46,308 nt of DNA from an uncultured Ruthenibacterium sp. (GTDB taxonomy: Bacteria; Bacillota; Clostridia; Oscillospirales; Ruminococcaceae), in NCBI GenBank assembly GCA_944386565.1, contig CALXBO010000015.1, positions 1 through 46,308 on the forward strand. The letters run 5' to 3'. A program made the position numbers and the translations under genes. Below, in pieces: positions 30,448 to 38,667 of the stretch. The notes beneath the pieces were generated by a model. That model did no database searches. It was given only the letters and a program-made list of their open reading frames with translations, and had not been told where the DNA came from. Each line of letters starts with the position of its first letter. Within the stretch, counting starts at the first letter, position 1.

Positions 30448-31856
30448 ACGCTTTCATCAGAGCATTGTTTGACGACGCTTCCATTACAGGGAACCAGACG
30501 GCCGGACTGCAGGATGTCAGTACGCCTGCCATGAAGGAGGCGGTGCGTGAATGGTTCCGGCTGTTCTTTATGCGCGAGACGGTGAAGGAAACGAATGAAG
30601 ACCCGGCACAGCGTATTCCCTACACCATCACGAATAAACTGACAAAGGCATGCTTCGCGGAATACGATTCCAGCTTTACGGAGAACGTCACCGGAAAAAC
30701 CGCATGGCTGGACAGGCAGCGCAGCCGGATCGACGATATCAAGCAGGATGTATTGCAGTGGGTGCTTGTGGGCGGCGAGGCATTCCTGAAACCCGCACCG
30801 GATGGCACGGGACGGATCGCTTATCATGTGGTGCGCCGGGATCGCTACAATGTACTGGCCCGCGGCCCGCTGGGTATCACAGACGTACTGATGTGTGAAC
30901 ACAGCCGAGCTGGTTCTATCTTCTACACACTGCTGGAACGCCGAAGCGTGGACGGCAAAGGATATCTTACGATCCGATACCGCCTATATGCATCCCAAGA
31001 TGGCCTCACGATTGGCAATGAGGTTCGGCTGGACAGTTTGCCACAGTATGCGCATCTTGCGCCGGAGCATACATACAGCATCCCATTCGGCGGGCTTGGC
31101 ATGACTTACATTCGGATGCCCATGGTCAACAACGTGGACGGAAGCCCGGATGGAGTGAGCGTGTACGAAGGCGCAGTGCAGCTGATCCACAATATTTACG
31201 AGAATGAATATCAGCTCGGCCGAGAGTTTGAGCTGGGGCGCAGCCGGATCGTGGCGGGCGCAGACATGCTGACGGCTCCCGATCCTAAAGGCGGGGTCAT
31301 GAAAATCAAAGATGATGTATTCGTGGGACTGGATGGCGATTCCAGCATGGGAATGACCATCTTCTCCCCTACGCTGCGGGATGAGAGCTTCGAGCGGCGA
31401 AAGCAGAGCTATCTCAAAGCCTGTGAAAACATCATCGGTCTGAAGCGCGGGATCTTGTCGGACGTAGAGGCCGTCGAGCGCACGGCGAAAGAAATCAGTT
31501 CCAGCGAGGGCGATTACAGCCTGTCGATCATTGATCTCCAGAGAATGTGGTATGACGCATTGCTGGAAACGCTGCGGATCACGGACGTTTGGGGGCAGGT
31601 GCTGGGCCTGTGCAATGCGCAAGCGGTGGAGTGGGAACAGCTGCTGAGCGTGAGCTGGGGCAACGGGGTTTTGTACGACGCGGACAAAGACTGGCAGGAT
31701 ACGCTGGAGCTGGTGCAGGCCGGAATGCTCAAACCGGAGCTGGCGCTCGCGAAGAAATATGACCTGCCCTGTGAGACGGCGGAAGATCTGGCGGCTATCC
31801 GGGAAAAGTACATGCCGGAGATGGTTCAGCTGACTGCGGCCGCCGGACTGAGGTGA
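30444..31856 (+). CDS. Portal protein (SPP1 gp6 / A118 type)
   Basis: 470 aa ring protein at the capsid vertex through which DNA passes. Family features: N-terminal FRLFFMRETVKETN, TNKLTKACFAEYDSSF, core VLQWVLVGGEAFLKP, the wing with GGLGMTYIRMPMVNNVDGSP and ENEYQLGREFELGRSRIVAG, and the C-terminal KRGILSDVEAVERTAKEISS SEGDYSLSI clip/stem. This is the A118-like portal set, not Mu gp29. GGGAGGG upstream of ATG 30444. Confidence 0.9.
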   Translation: MNAFIRALFDDASITGNQTAGLQDVSTPAMKEAVREWFRLFFMRETVKETNEDPAQRIPYTITNKLTKACFAEYDSSFTENVTGKTAWLDRQRSRIDDIKQDVLQWVLVGGEAFLKPAPDGTGRIAYHVVRRDRYNVLARGPLGITDVLMCEHSRAGSIFYTLLERRSVDGKGYLTIRYRLYASQDGLTIGNEVRLDSLPQYAHLAPEHTYSIPFGGLGMTYIRMPMVNNVDGSPDGVSVYEGAVQLIHNIYENEYQLGREFELGRSRIVAGADMLTAPDPKGGVMKIKDDVFVGLDGDSSMGMTIFSPTLRDESFERRKQSYLKACENIIGLKRGILSDVEAVERTAKEISSSEGDYSLSIIDLQRMWYDALLETLRITDVWGQVLGLCNAQAVEWEQLLSVSWGNGVLYDADKDWQDTLELVQAGMLKPELALAKKYDLPCETAEDLAAIREKYMPEMVQLTAAAGLR

Positions 31857-31860
31857 GAGT

Positions 31861-33615
31861 ATGGCGCTGACGCCGGATGAAATCGCGGGCCTGCAGGAAC
31901 TGATACTCTCCATCTATGGGCCGATCAGCGAAGAGCTGCTGCAGGATCTGTGCCGCTGTATCGCAGAAACAGGACAGATCACTTCCAGTGACGAATACAA
32001 GCTGCTGCTCGCGCAGAGTCTTGCCGGAGCTGATGATGTGATCGAAGAGACCCTACGGCGGCAAACGCAGCTCACGGACGATGCCGTAAAGGAACTGATG
32101 CAATGGGCCGCATCCAAAACCGTCCCGTTGGAAGAAAACGAAAGCCTGCAGAATATCGCAGAGGCATATGTGAAAGTAACACGCAAAGAGGTTGCTTATG
32201 TGCTTGGAAATCTCGCAGCGGCCGATGTGGACGGAAAGGTTTATCCCATCAAGGATATATACCGCAGGACCATGGACTATGTATTCCGGCAGGTATCGAG
32301 CGGAGCGAAGACCCCCGAGGAAGCTGTACGGCGCGCAACGCTTCGGCTATGGCAGCGCGGTATTCGGACGATCGAGAGATCTGACGGCCGGAGTTTTTCA
32401 GTGGAGTACATGGCGCAGCGCGCGATCATGGCAAAAATGGGCGAAATGACCACGGCCATCAACGAGAAGCATCATGACGAAGGTGGATGCGACGGCTGGG
32501 AGATCAGCGCGCACAGCGCATGCGCGCCAGACCATGAACCGATTCAAGGACGGCAATACAGCGATGAGGACTACAAGGCGCTGAACAGCCGCCTAAAGCG
32601 GCGCATCGGCACTTTGAGCTGTAAGCACATCGCATGGCCGATCAAGCTGGGTGTGGATAGTCCCCAATGGACAGAGGAGCAGCTTGCGCAAATGGCGCAG
32701 GAAAATGCGGAGGGAATCACCTATGAGGGACGCCATTACACGCAGTACGAAGCAACGCAGCAACAGAAAGCGCTGGAAAACAGCATCCGGCAGTGTAAGG
32801 ACCGGATCGCAGCCGCGCGGGCTGAAGGAAAGCTCGGCAGCGGAGAGCTGCGCAGCAGCCAGATTATGCTTCGGCAGCTGAATGCGGAATACAAACGTTT
32901 TTCGGCGGCGGCAGGACTTCCGACCGCGCCGGAGCGGCTTCGGGCAGCAGGACTGTCCCGCGCACTGAAATCCGACGGCACATTGGAAATGCCGCAGCCA
33001 ACGGGAAGCCTGAAGCGCAGCGATGGCACACTGGACATTGATACAGCGCAGCGAAGACATCTTGAGTATCTGGAAACGTTGACGAGCGCGCCGGAACGGG
33101 TTAAGATGTATCTGGACTACTATAACAAGACCAACCCAACGGAGTACCGCGTGGACACGGATCTGAACAGCACCTTTGCTTACTCGGAATCGGAGGATGT
33201 GATCCTTTACAATCCGAAAGCAAAGGGCTTCGATTCGGTGGACTTCGACAATGTAGCTCTGCATGAGGTAGCGCACCGCATCGACATGCTGAACATCCGA
33301 TCCGGCGAAAATCATAAGTTCAGAGATGCCATTGAAAGTGCGATGAAGACCGTTCCGAAGTACCTCGAAGCACTTCAGCTTGCCGCGGAACGATCTGATT
33401 CCAGTGCATTTCACGATATTCTGGATGCATTGAGCGACGGGTTGCTTGAAACAAAGTATTCTCACGGAAAGGAATACTGGACGTCGGACAAACGGAATCG
33501 GGCATTGGAGATATTCGCTGAACTGTTCGCATTGGAAGCACAGAATCGTCAGGAACTGAAAATAGTGAAGGCGGCATGGCCGGAGCTATGGGATGCTTAT
33601 AAATCGTTGTTCTAA
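31861..33615 (+). CDS. Minor capsid (MuF-like) protein fused to a zincin-type metallopeptidase domain
   Basis: 584 aa. Residues about 1-320 are a phage minor-capsid-2/MuF-type domain (IKDIYRRTMDYVFRQVSSGA, TLRLWQRGIRTIERSDGRSF, WEISAHSACAPDHEPIQGRQ). A helical linker follows (about 320-400). Residues 420-584 carry HEVAH at 468-472, the HExxH zinc site, and an ALEIFAELFAL helix with Glu550/Glu554 as third-ligand candidates. Such C-terminal fusions are the polymorphic MuF toxins of temperate phages, injected or packed with the head. The 3' part is AT-richer than the capsid part, as for an exchanged module. The gene after it is a candidate immunity protein. Confidence 0.85.
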   Translation: MALTPDEIAGLQELILSIYGPISEELLQDLCRCIAETGQITSSDEYKLLLAQSLAGADDVIEETLRRQTQLTDDAVKELMQWAASKTVPLEENESLQNIAEAYVKVTRKEVAYVLGNLAAADVDGKVYPIKDIYRRTMDYVFRQVSSGAKTPEEAVRRATLRLWQRGIRTIERSDGRSFSVEYMAQRAIMAKMGEMTTAINEKHHDEGGCDGWEISAHSACAPDHEPIQGRQYSDEDYKALNSRLKRRIGTLSCKHIAWPIKLGVDSPQWTEEQLAQMAQENAEGITYEGRHYTQYEATQQQKALENSIRQCKDRIAAARAEGKLGSGELRSSQIMLRQLNAEYKRFSAAAGLPTAPERLRAAGLSRALKSDGTLEMPQPTGSLKRSDGTLDIDTAQRRHLEYLETLTSAPERVKMYLDYYNKTNPTEYRVDTDLNSTFAYSESEDVILYNPKAKGFDSVDFDNVALHEVAHRIDMLNIRSGENHKFRDAIESAMKTVPKYLEALQLAAERSDSSAFHDILDALSDGLLETKYSHGKEYWTSDKRNRALEIFAELFALEAQNRQELKIVKAAWPELWDAYKSLF

Positions 33616-33628
33616 GGAGATATGCAAA

Positions 33629-33952
33629 ATGAGCAAACTGGAAATGCAGCATCGTAAACGTCCCGATGACGAGCCTCCGATTCTAATTGTCGATTCTTTT
33701 ATCTCGGACACAGATATGAAGTATCTGGATGATCACGGCTGGTACGCGTTGGCACGGGAGTATCGGGAACGCTTCGGAGAGCGATATCCCGGATTTGTCG
33801 AATCGAACGTAAGCGTGGAGGAATACATGGAACAGCTTCGAGCTGTGTTCAAGGATGAAGACGTTGATGCTATCATCAGAAAACACTCGAATCAGGAACC
33901 GGTATCCTTTGATGATATTGCGGAAATGATTCTGAAAAGCAACGGCCGTTAA
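33629..33952 (+). CDS. Small acidic protein, candidate immunity partner of the metallopeptidase domain
   Basis: 107 aa, acidic, soluble (PPILIVDSFISDTDMKYLDD HGWYALAREYRERFG ... VEEYMEQLRAVFKDEDVDAI). ATG 33629 set by AAGGAGATAT; the longer frame to 33593 lies in the gene before. AT-rich like the preceding toxin-like region. Position directly behind a MuF-toxin tip, before the scaffold gene, is where immunity genes stand. It has no virion motif. Immunity is inferred. Confidence 0.7.
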   Translation: MSKLEMQHRKRPDDEPPILIVDSFISDTDMKYLDDHGWYALAREYRERFGERYPGFVESNVSVEEYMEQLRAVFKDEDVDAIIRKHSNQEPVSFDDIAEMILKSNGR

Positions 33953-33989
33953 AACGGCATTAAAACGGGCATAAAATGCCATTAAAACG
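33949..33989 (-). repeat. CGTTTA-like triplet array C (opposite orientation)
   Basis: TTAAAACG at 33949-33956, 33960-33967 and 33982-33989. Read on the minus strand it is CGTTTTAA with starts 22 then 11 bp apart, the same order of spacing as arrays A and B. It starts within the last codon of the candidate immunity gene and ends 8 bp before a terminator. Confidence 0.55.
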
Positions 33990-33996
33990 ATAGCTG

Positions 33997-34026
33997 AAGG
34001 ACCCCTAACCGGGGGTCCTTTTGTTA
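33997..34026 (+). terminator. Intrinsic terminator between the toxin module and the scaffold gene
   Basis: AAGGACCCC (33997-34005) and GGGGTCCTT (34012-34020), loop of 6, then TTTTGTT. Perfect 9-bp stem in the middle of the late operon; the capsid genes need read-through or another promoter. Confidence 0.88.
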
Positions 34027-34063
34027 TGCAATTTTTTTGATACATGGAAAGGAGACGAAACAT

Positions 34064-34648
34064 ATGGCACTGGAATGGGCCAAAGAGCTGCTGGGTGAAG
34101 CCTACACCGAGGAGCTGGAGCAGAAACTGGAGGCACAGATCACGTCCGGGTATGCGGCCAAGTCGGATCTGGAGGCAGCGGAGGCGAAGGCGTCCGGTCT
34201 CGAGGAGCAGCTGAACGAGGCGACCGCCACGATCGGCAAATTCGAAGGGCTGGATCCGGAGCAGGTCAAAGCGCAGATCGCCGACTACAAGCAGCGCGCG
34301 GAGGCCGCGGAAAAGGACCGCGATGAAAAACTGGCCGCCGCTGCGTTTGATGCGAAACTGGACAAGGCGCTTGCGGCGGCCAAGGCACGCAATCCCAAAC
34401 TGGCAAGGGGCGCGTTGGATATCGATGCGCTGCGTGCCAGCAAGAATCAGGATGCGGACATCGCTGCCGCCATTGCGGCGGTCCAGAAGAGCGACGGGTA
34501 TCTGTTCGCGCCGGCGGAATCCGGAAGTGAGCCCGCACCGGCGGCCGGGACCGGCACGGGAACGATGACGGGTACCGCAACGAAGTCCGCACTCTCCACC
34601 GGCGGTTTGCGCAGTGCGGTGGATGAAGCGATGCATCAAAACCGTTGA
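34064..34648 (+). CDS. Capsid scaffold protein (gp20-like)
   Basis: 194 aa. N-terminal ALEWAKELLGEAYTEELEQK, then an Ala/Glu/Lys coiled coil with AAEAKASGLEEQLNEATATI and a C-terminal GALDIDALRASKNQD core, then a Gly/Thr/Pro-rich tail. This is the build of Gram-positive phage minor structural protein GP20, which guides capsid assembly and is then removed. ATG 34064 after AAAGGAG. Confidence 0.88.
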   Translation: MALEWAKELLGEAYTEELEQKLEAQITSGYAAKSDLEAAEAKASGLEEQLNEATATIGKFEGLDPEQVKAQIADYKQRAEAAEKDRDEKLAAAAFDAKLDKALAAAKARNPKLARGALDIDALRASKNQDADIAAAIAAVQKSDGYLFAPAESGSEPAPAAGTGTGTMTGTATKSALSTGGLRSAVDEAMHQNR

Positions 34649-34685
34649 CAACACACAACTGATACAAAAGAAAGGATGACGACAT

Positions 34686-35675
34686 ATGAGTTTTACGTTG
34701 GCTGATGCAAAAAATCTTTCTCAGGACAAGCTGACCAACAGCGTGATCGACGAATTCCGTAAGTCTCCGCTGCTGGATGCGCTGGTGTTCGATGACGCTG
34801 CGAGTGCCGGCGGCGGACAGTCTCTGAGCTATACCTACAACCGTGTGACTACTCTGCCCACGGCAGCGACCCGTGCGATCGGCAGCGAGTATACCGCGCA
34901 GGAAGCGAAGACCACGCCCGTCACCGTGGCGCTGAAGGTGTTCGGCGGCAAGTTCGGTATCGACCGCGTGCTGCAGAAGTATGAGCACAAAGTCGTAGAT
35001 CTCATGACCTTCCAGCTGGAACAGAAGATTCAGGCGACCCGCGCGCTGTTCGCGGATCTGTTCATCAACGGCGATTCCTCGTCTGACGGGAACGCGTTCG
35101 ACGGGCTTGACAAAGCGCTGACCGGCAGCAGCACCGAACGTGTGCTGACTACGCCTATCGACCTCTCCAGCGCCGCGAAGGTCAAGGAAAACTATCAGGC
35201 ATTCCTCTGGGAACTGCGCCAGACCATCAAGCTGTTGGACGGCGCGCCCACCATCATGGGCGTCAACAGCGATATGTTCGCGGTTTTCCAGAGCATCGGT
35301 GATTATTCGACCCAGTTCCAGCTGAGCCGCAACGACCTCGGTACCGACATCGTGAAGTACGGTAATGCGGTCATCATGAATATGGGCGACAAACCGGGCA
35401 CCAGTGATCCCATCATCGAGAACACGGAGAAACCCGGCAGCGACAGCAATAAGCTGATCGTTACGGACATCTACTTCGCGCGCATCGGTCTTGATGGTGT
35501 TCACGGTGTTACGCCTGACGGCACCACGGGTGTGTCCACCTATATGCCGGACATGAAAGCGCCGGGGGCCGTAAAAGAGGGCGAAGTCGAAATGGTCGCC
35601 GCTATGGCCCTGAAAGCCACTCGCGCGGCCGCTGTTCTGCGCGGCGTTCAGATCGGCGTAAAGGCAGGTGGCTAA
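34686..35675 (+). CDS. Major capsid protein
   Basis: 329 aa, HK97-like fold. N-arm LADAKNLSQDKLTNSVIDEF, E-loop region RAIGSEYTAQEAKTTPVTVA LKVFGGKFGIDR, spine/A-domain with FADLFINGDSSSDGNAFDGL and GAPTIMGVNSDMFAVF. Directly behind the scaffold gene, with AAAGGATGACGAC before ATG 34686. Family differs from Mu gpT. Confidence 0.88.
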   Translation: MSFTLADAKNLSQDKLTNSVIDEFRKSPLLDALVFDDAASAGGGQSLSYTYNRVTTLPTAATRAIGSEYTAQEAKTTPVTVALKVFGGKFGIDRVLQKYEHKVVDLMTFQLEQKIQATRALFADLFINGDSSSDGNAFDGLDKALTGSSTERVLTTPIDLSSAAKVKENYQAFLWELRQTIKLLDGAPTIMGVNSDMFAVFQSIGDYSTQFQLSRNDLGTDIVKYGNAVIMNMGDKPGTSDPIIENTEKPGSDSNKLIVTDIYFARIGLDGVHGVTPDGTTGVSTYMPDMKAPGAVKEGEVEMVAAMALKATRAAAVLRGVQIGVKAGG

Positions 35676-35676
35676 G

Positions 35677-36048
35677 ATGGCGAGATACAGCATTAAGGCA
35701 CCGATCGAATGCAATGGCATGGGCTGGGGCCTTGCGTGGGCAAATGGTCTCGCTTTTACGGACAACTCTGATCTGGCGGCCAAACTGGCCCGGAAAGGAT
35801 ATACCGTCAAGGATGCTATGGCTCCGGTCGAGGAAACAGAACCGGAAACATCCGTGAAGGAGCCCGAAAAGCCGTTTGAATCCATGACCGTGACGGAACT
35901 GCGCAGCTTCGCCGCTGCGCATGGAATCGATGTGACGGGCGCTTCCAAGAAGCAGGATCTGCTTCTTGCTGTGCAGACGGCGATGGAACCGGGAGCCGCG
36001 CAGGATACCGAAGACGCAGCGACGCAGGCGGAAACGCCGGAAGAATAA
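35677..36048 (+). CDS. HeH/SAP-like motif phage head protein
   Basis: 123 aa. N-terminal short beta part, acidic linker, then PFESMTVTELRSFAAAHGID VTGASKKQDLLLAVQ, a LEM/SAP/HeH-type helix-hairpin often found between capsid and connector genes. Start ATG 35677; GTG 35668 inside the capsid gene is also possible. Minor head or head-DNA contact role likely. Confidence 0.72.
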   Translation: MARYSIKAPIECNGMGWGLAWANGLAFTDNSDLAAKLARKGYTVKDAMAPVEETEPETSVKEPEKPFESMTVTELRSFAAAHGIDVTGASKKQDLLLAVQTAMEPGAAQDTEDAATQAETPEE

Positions 36049-36065
36049 CCGCAGGAGGAGTATGC

Positions 36066-36449
36066 ATGGTAGCGGACAAGGAGTTCTATTATTCCACATA
36101 TCACGGCAAGCTGCCGGAAGCGGATGTGGAGGGCTGTCTGGCCCGTGCCGAGTGTATGCTGCATATGCTGACGATGGAACGCCTGCAGGACGGTGCGTGG
36201 GAGCAGGATGAAAAGCTGGCGGCACGGGTGCGCATGGCACACTGCGCGCTCGCTGATGCGCAGCACGCGCAGGATACCGCAGTGCTTGCCGGCGGAAAAG
36301 TGACCAGCGAAAGCGTGGGCAAATGGAGCCGTAGCATTCAGCAGGATGACGCGCAGACCGGCAGCTTCGAACGCCGCTGCCTGAGAATCGCCGCTCAGTA
36401 TATTCCCGCAAACAGCGGGTTGCTGTACAGGGGGGCGAGCGGATGCTGA
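36066..36449 (+). CDS. Head-tail connector (head completion) protein
   Basis: 127 aa, helical (EADVEGCLARAECMLHMLTM ... ARVRMAHCALADAQHAQDT) with VTSESVGKWSRSI and a C-terminal ERRCLRIAAQYI. This is the pattern of gp6/gp15-type connectors. GCAGGAGG before ATG 36066; overlaps the next gene by 7 nt. Confidence 0.75.
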   Translation: MVADKEFYYSTYHGKLPEADVEGCLARAECMLHMLTMERLQDGAWEQDEKLAARVRMAHCALADAQHAQDTAVLAGGKVTSESVGKWSRSIQQDDAQTGSFERRCLRIAAQYIPANSGLLYRGASGC

Positions 36450-36754
36450 CACCAAACGCGAGCTGCACGCTGTATCTGCAGAATGGGCCGGGGGCATACA
36501 CGCGGGTGTATGTCCCCGCCTGCTTCTGGCAGGATGAAGAGGACGGCGTGAGCATCATCATCCCCGGCGAACTCCCGGAACAGTACCGCGGAGAAAAACG
36601 CGATCACGACTATGTGGTGCGCGGTGAGCGTGCTGGTGAGATCACGGATACAGAGAGCAAGCGATCGCTGATCTCTGAAAAGCCGCTGACGGTCGATAGC
36701 TTGGCTCGTTACCTGTTCGGGGGATTACCGCATTGCGAGGTGACCGCAAAATGA
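36443..36754 (+). CDS. Phage head-tail joining protein, small beta-rich
   Basis: 103 aa: ASCTLYLQNGPGAYTRVYVP ... VSIIIPGELPEQY ... PLTVDSLARYLFGG. Beta-rich. Gene place (after connector, before minor capsid) fits the stopper/head closure group. Coupled to the next gene by ATGA. Family not firmly recognised. Confidence 0.65.
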   Translation: MLTPNASCTLYLQNGPGAYTRVYVPACFWQDEEDGVSIIIPGELPEQYRGEKRDHDYVVRGERAGEITDTESKRSLISEKPLTVDSLARYLFGGLPHCEVTAK

Positions 36755-37164
36755 GCATGCTGAAGGTAAACATCGAACTGCCGGAGCTGAAGCTGTTGGT
36801 CAAGGAACTCGGACTGGAACGCGGAGGGCCTGCGCAGCAGCACCTTGTAAAAAACATTGCAAAGCGTATCGGAAAGTACGCACCGCTGCGCACCTACGGA
36901 AGCGTTCAGAACGCGATCGCACAAGGCCAAGAGCCGAAAAACGGGAGGATCGTCATACGCGGCGACCACATCCGGTATCTTTATCTCGGTAAGGTGATGG
37001 CTGGCCGGAAGCCCAAGCACGCAACCAACAAGGATCTCCGGTACACCACTACATTCAATCGCCTTGCCGGACCGTACTGGGATACTCGTCTGATGGCGGC
37101 CGAAGGCAACCAAATCATTGAGGACGAGAAAAAGTTCATTTTGGGTTTGGGAGGTGGACGGTAA
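36751..37164 (+). CDS. Minor capsid / neck protein (minor-capsid-2 or gp10-like)
   Basis: 137 aa. NIAKRIGKYAPLRTYGSVQNA, IVIRGDHIRYLYLGKVM, TTFNRLAGPYWDTRLMAAEG are typical of the A118/TP901-type neck proteins. ATG 36751 in an ATGA overlap; also overlaps the next start by one base. Confidence 0.8.
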   Translation: MSMLKVNIELPELKLLVKELGLERGGPAQQHLVKNIAKRIGKYAPLRTYGSVQNAIAQGQEPKNGRIVIRGDHIRYLYLGKVMAGRKPKHATNKDLRYTTTFNRLAGPYWDTRLMAAEGNQIIEDEKKFILGLGGGR

Positions 37165-37574
37165 TGGCACTGTTGAACGATCTTCAGGCTTTCTTTCAGA
37201 AATGTCCGGTTCTGAGTGAATTTGTGCCTCGAACGGATCAGACTGAATCAGATGCCGAGGGATACGCGATCCTTCCGGCCGGATCGGCTATTATTGCCCG
37301 TGACATGAGCGGAGCGGTCACTTGGCAGTACAATTTTGTCATCGCTGCAACCCGAATGACCGCTGACGATGTCATGCGGCTGGATAACTGCAATTTCATG
37401 GAAGAGCTTCAGGACTGGGTCCAAGAGCAGAACAAAATCGGGATCCCGCTGACGGGTGAAGGAATGACGTTCATTTCGATCACTGCGGAAAACGGGACTT
37501 TTACCGATTGGGACGAGAATTTTCAATACGGCGTCTATAAGATACAGGGCGCTTTGGTTTATGAAAAGGAGTGA
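37164..37574 (+). CDS. Tail terminator / minor-capsid-3-like protein
   Basis: 136 aa alpha/beta protein: LLNDLQAFFQKCPVLSEFVP, EGYAILPAGSAIIARDMSGA VTWQYNFVIAATR, FMEELQDWVQEQN. Size and order fit the ring that stops tail-tube growth and joins the neck. TAATG junction with the gene before. Confidence 0.75.
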   Translation: MALLNDLQAFFQKCPVLSEFVPRTDQTESDAEGYAILPAGSAIIARDMSGAVTWQYNFVIAATRMTADDVMRLDNCNFMEELQDWVQEQNKIGIPLTGEGMTFISITAENGTFTDWDENFQYGVYKIQGALVYEKE

Positions 37575-37579
37575 ATGGA

Positions 37580-38092
37580 ATGCCGGGAACGTATCTTACC
37601 CCCAAAGCATATAACCGTAGATGGTGGATCGACATCGGTGAATCGGATTCTCCGGAATGGGCGGAACTGGCCAAAGGTATCTCCTCGCGAGGCAACAGCA
37701 TCAGTGAGCAGAGTCAGGATTACTACGATATGGCTGGCCGCGGCGTAGCGGAGAGTGAAGTCACCGGAGTGACCGTATCGCGTACGTGGAGCGGATGGCG
37801 TGTGATCGGGGACAAGGCGCAGGATCACATCATGAAGCGCCTGTACGATCTTGACAAGCGCAAGGTGAAATTCCTCGAATGCTATGACAACATGAGTGCC
37901 GCAGCCGAAAATGGGCATCAGGGCGAGGCCGTTCTGACAATCACGGATGACGGCTCCGGAGACGCGGGCAACCGTGAGAACATCAGCTTTGGCCTGAAAA
38001 TCATTGGGACGCCGACGCCCGGAACGGTTACGATCGCTGAAAATGTTCCGACCTTCAAGCCCACCGCAGCGGCCGCATCGTCCGGAGGTTGA
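37580..38092 (+). CDS. Major tail tube protein
   Basis: 170 aa. TYLTPKAYNRRWWIDIGESD, GNSISEQSQDYYDMAGRGVA ESEVTGVTVS, and C-terminal GDAGNRENISFGLKIIGTPT are the usual beta-barrel tube features. AAAGGAG lies 9 nt before ATG 37580; GTG 37571 is less well placed. No sheath gene lies beside it, which speaks for a non-contractile tail. Confidence 0.8.
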   Translation: MPGTYLTPKAYNRRWWIDIGESDSPEWAELAKGISSRGNSISEQSQDYYDMAGRGVAESEVTGVTVSRTWSGWRVIGDKAQDHIMKRLYDLDKRKVKFLECYDNMSAAAENGHQGEAVLTITDDGSGDAGNRENISFGLKIIGTPTPGTVTIAENVPTFKPTAAAASSGG

Positions 38093-38094
38093 CC

Positions 38095-38667
38095 ATGAGC
38101 ACGGGATTTGAATTCAGCCGCAAGCCCACCATTGTTGTTTGCGGCAAGAACTATCTGTGCGATTTTTCCGACAGCAGCATGATGCGCGGCGTGGCCTATG
38201 GGTGGCCGCGCATCATTCAGGTTGCGGAAGAGATGCGGCAGTCGTATGCGCAGATGCTCGCCGGGATTGGCCGCGGAGATGAATCGAAGGACTATGTAGA
38301 GCAGACTCTGCAGAAGAACGATATGCTGGTCAAGGTTTGCCGCGAGTTTATCGAGGGAACACTGGGCGTGAGCGAATATCAGGAGATCTTCGCAGGGCGC
38401 AATGAGAACAGCAGCGAGCACATGGAATTGTGCGCATATATCTACGGCAAAATCATGGACGGGCGGCAGCAAATGCTGGAGCAGTACATGGATCCGGAGA
38501 TGTTGAAGGGAGATCAGACTGATGAACGAGCTGCAGACGCCGATCCGGCCGATGCTGGAACTGCCGGAGAAGATCGCAGGGCATCCGGTTCAGACCGATT
38601 GGCTGTGGTGGATGCAGTATGTGGGGAAAGTCCTTGCGGCTCCCCTGCTTTGGACCGAGAAGAGTGA
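38095..38667 (+). CDS. Tail assembly chaperone, first (gpG-like)
   Basis: 190 aa. Helical: SSMMRGVAYGWPRIIQVAEE MRQSYAQMLAGIGRGDESKD, VKVCREFIEGTLGVSEYQEI. ATG 38095 after GGAGG. Its last 48 codons run across the start of the next gene in another frame and code a low-complexity, Asp/Ala-rich tail, so the functional end may be earlier. Such gene pairs often use frameshifting; here the second gene has its own ribosome site. Confidence 0.75.
   Translation: MSTGFEFSRKPTIVVCGKNYLCDFSDSSMMRGVAYGWPRIIQVAEEMRQSYAQMLAGIGRGDESKDYVEQTLQKNDMLVKVCREFIEGTLGVSEYQEIFAGRNENSSEHMELCAYIYGKIMDGRQQMLEQYMDPEMLKGDQTDERAADADPADAGTAGEDRRASGSDRLAVVDAVCGESPCGSPALDREE

Noticed and set aside
32103..32449. Small plus-strand frames within the capsid-protease gene
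   Set aside because: They lie wholly inside a well-supported gene without ribosome sites.
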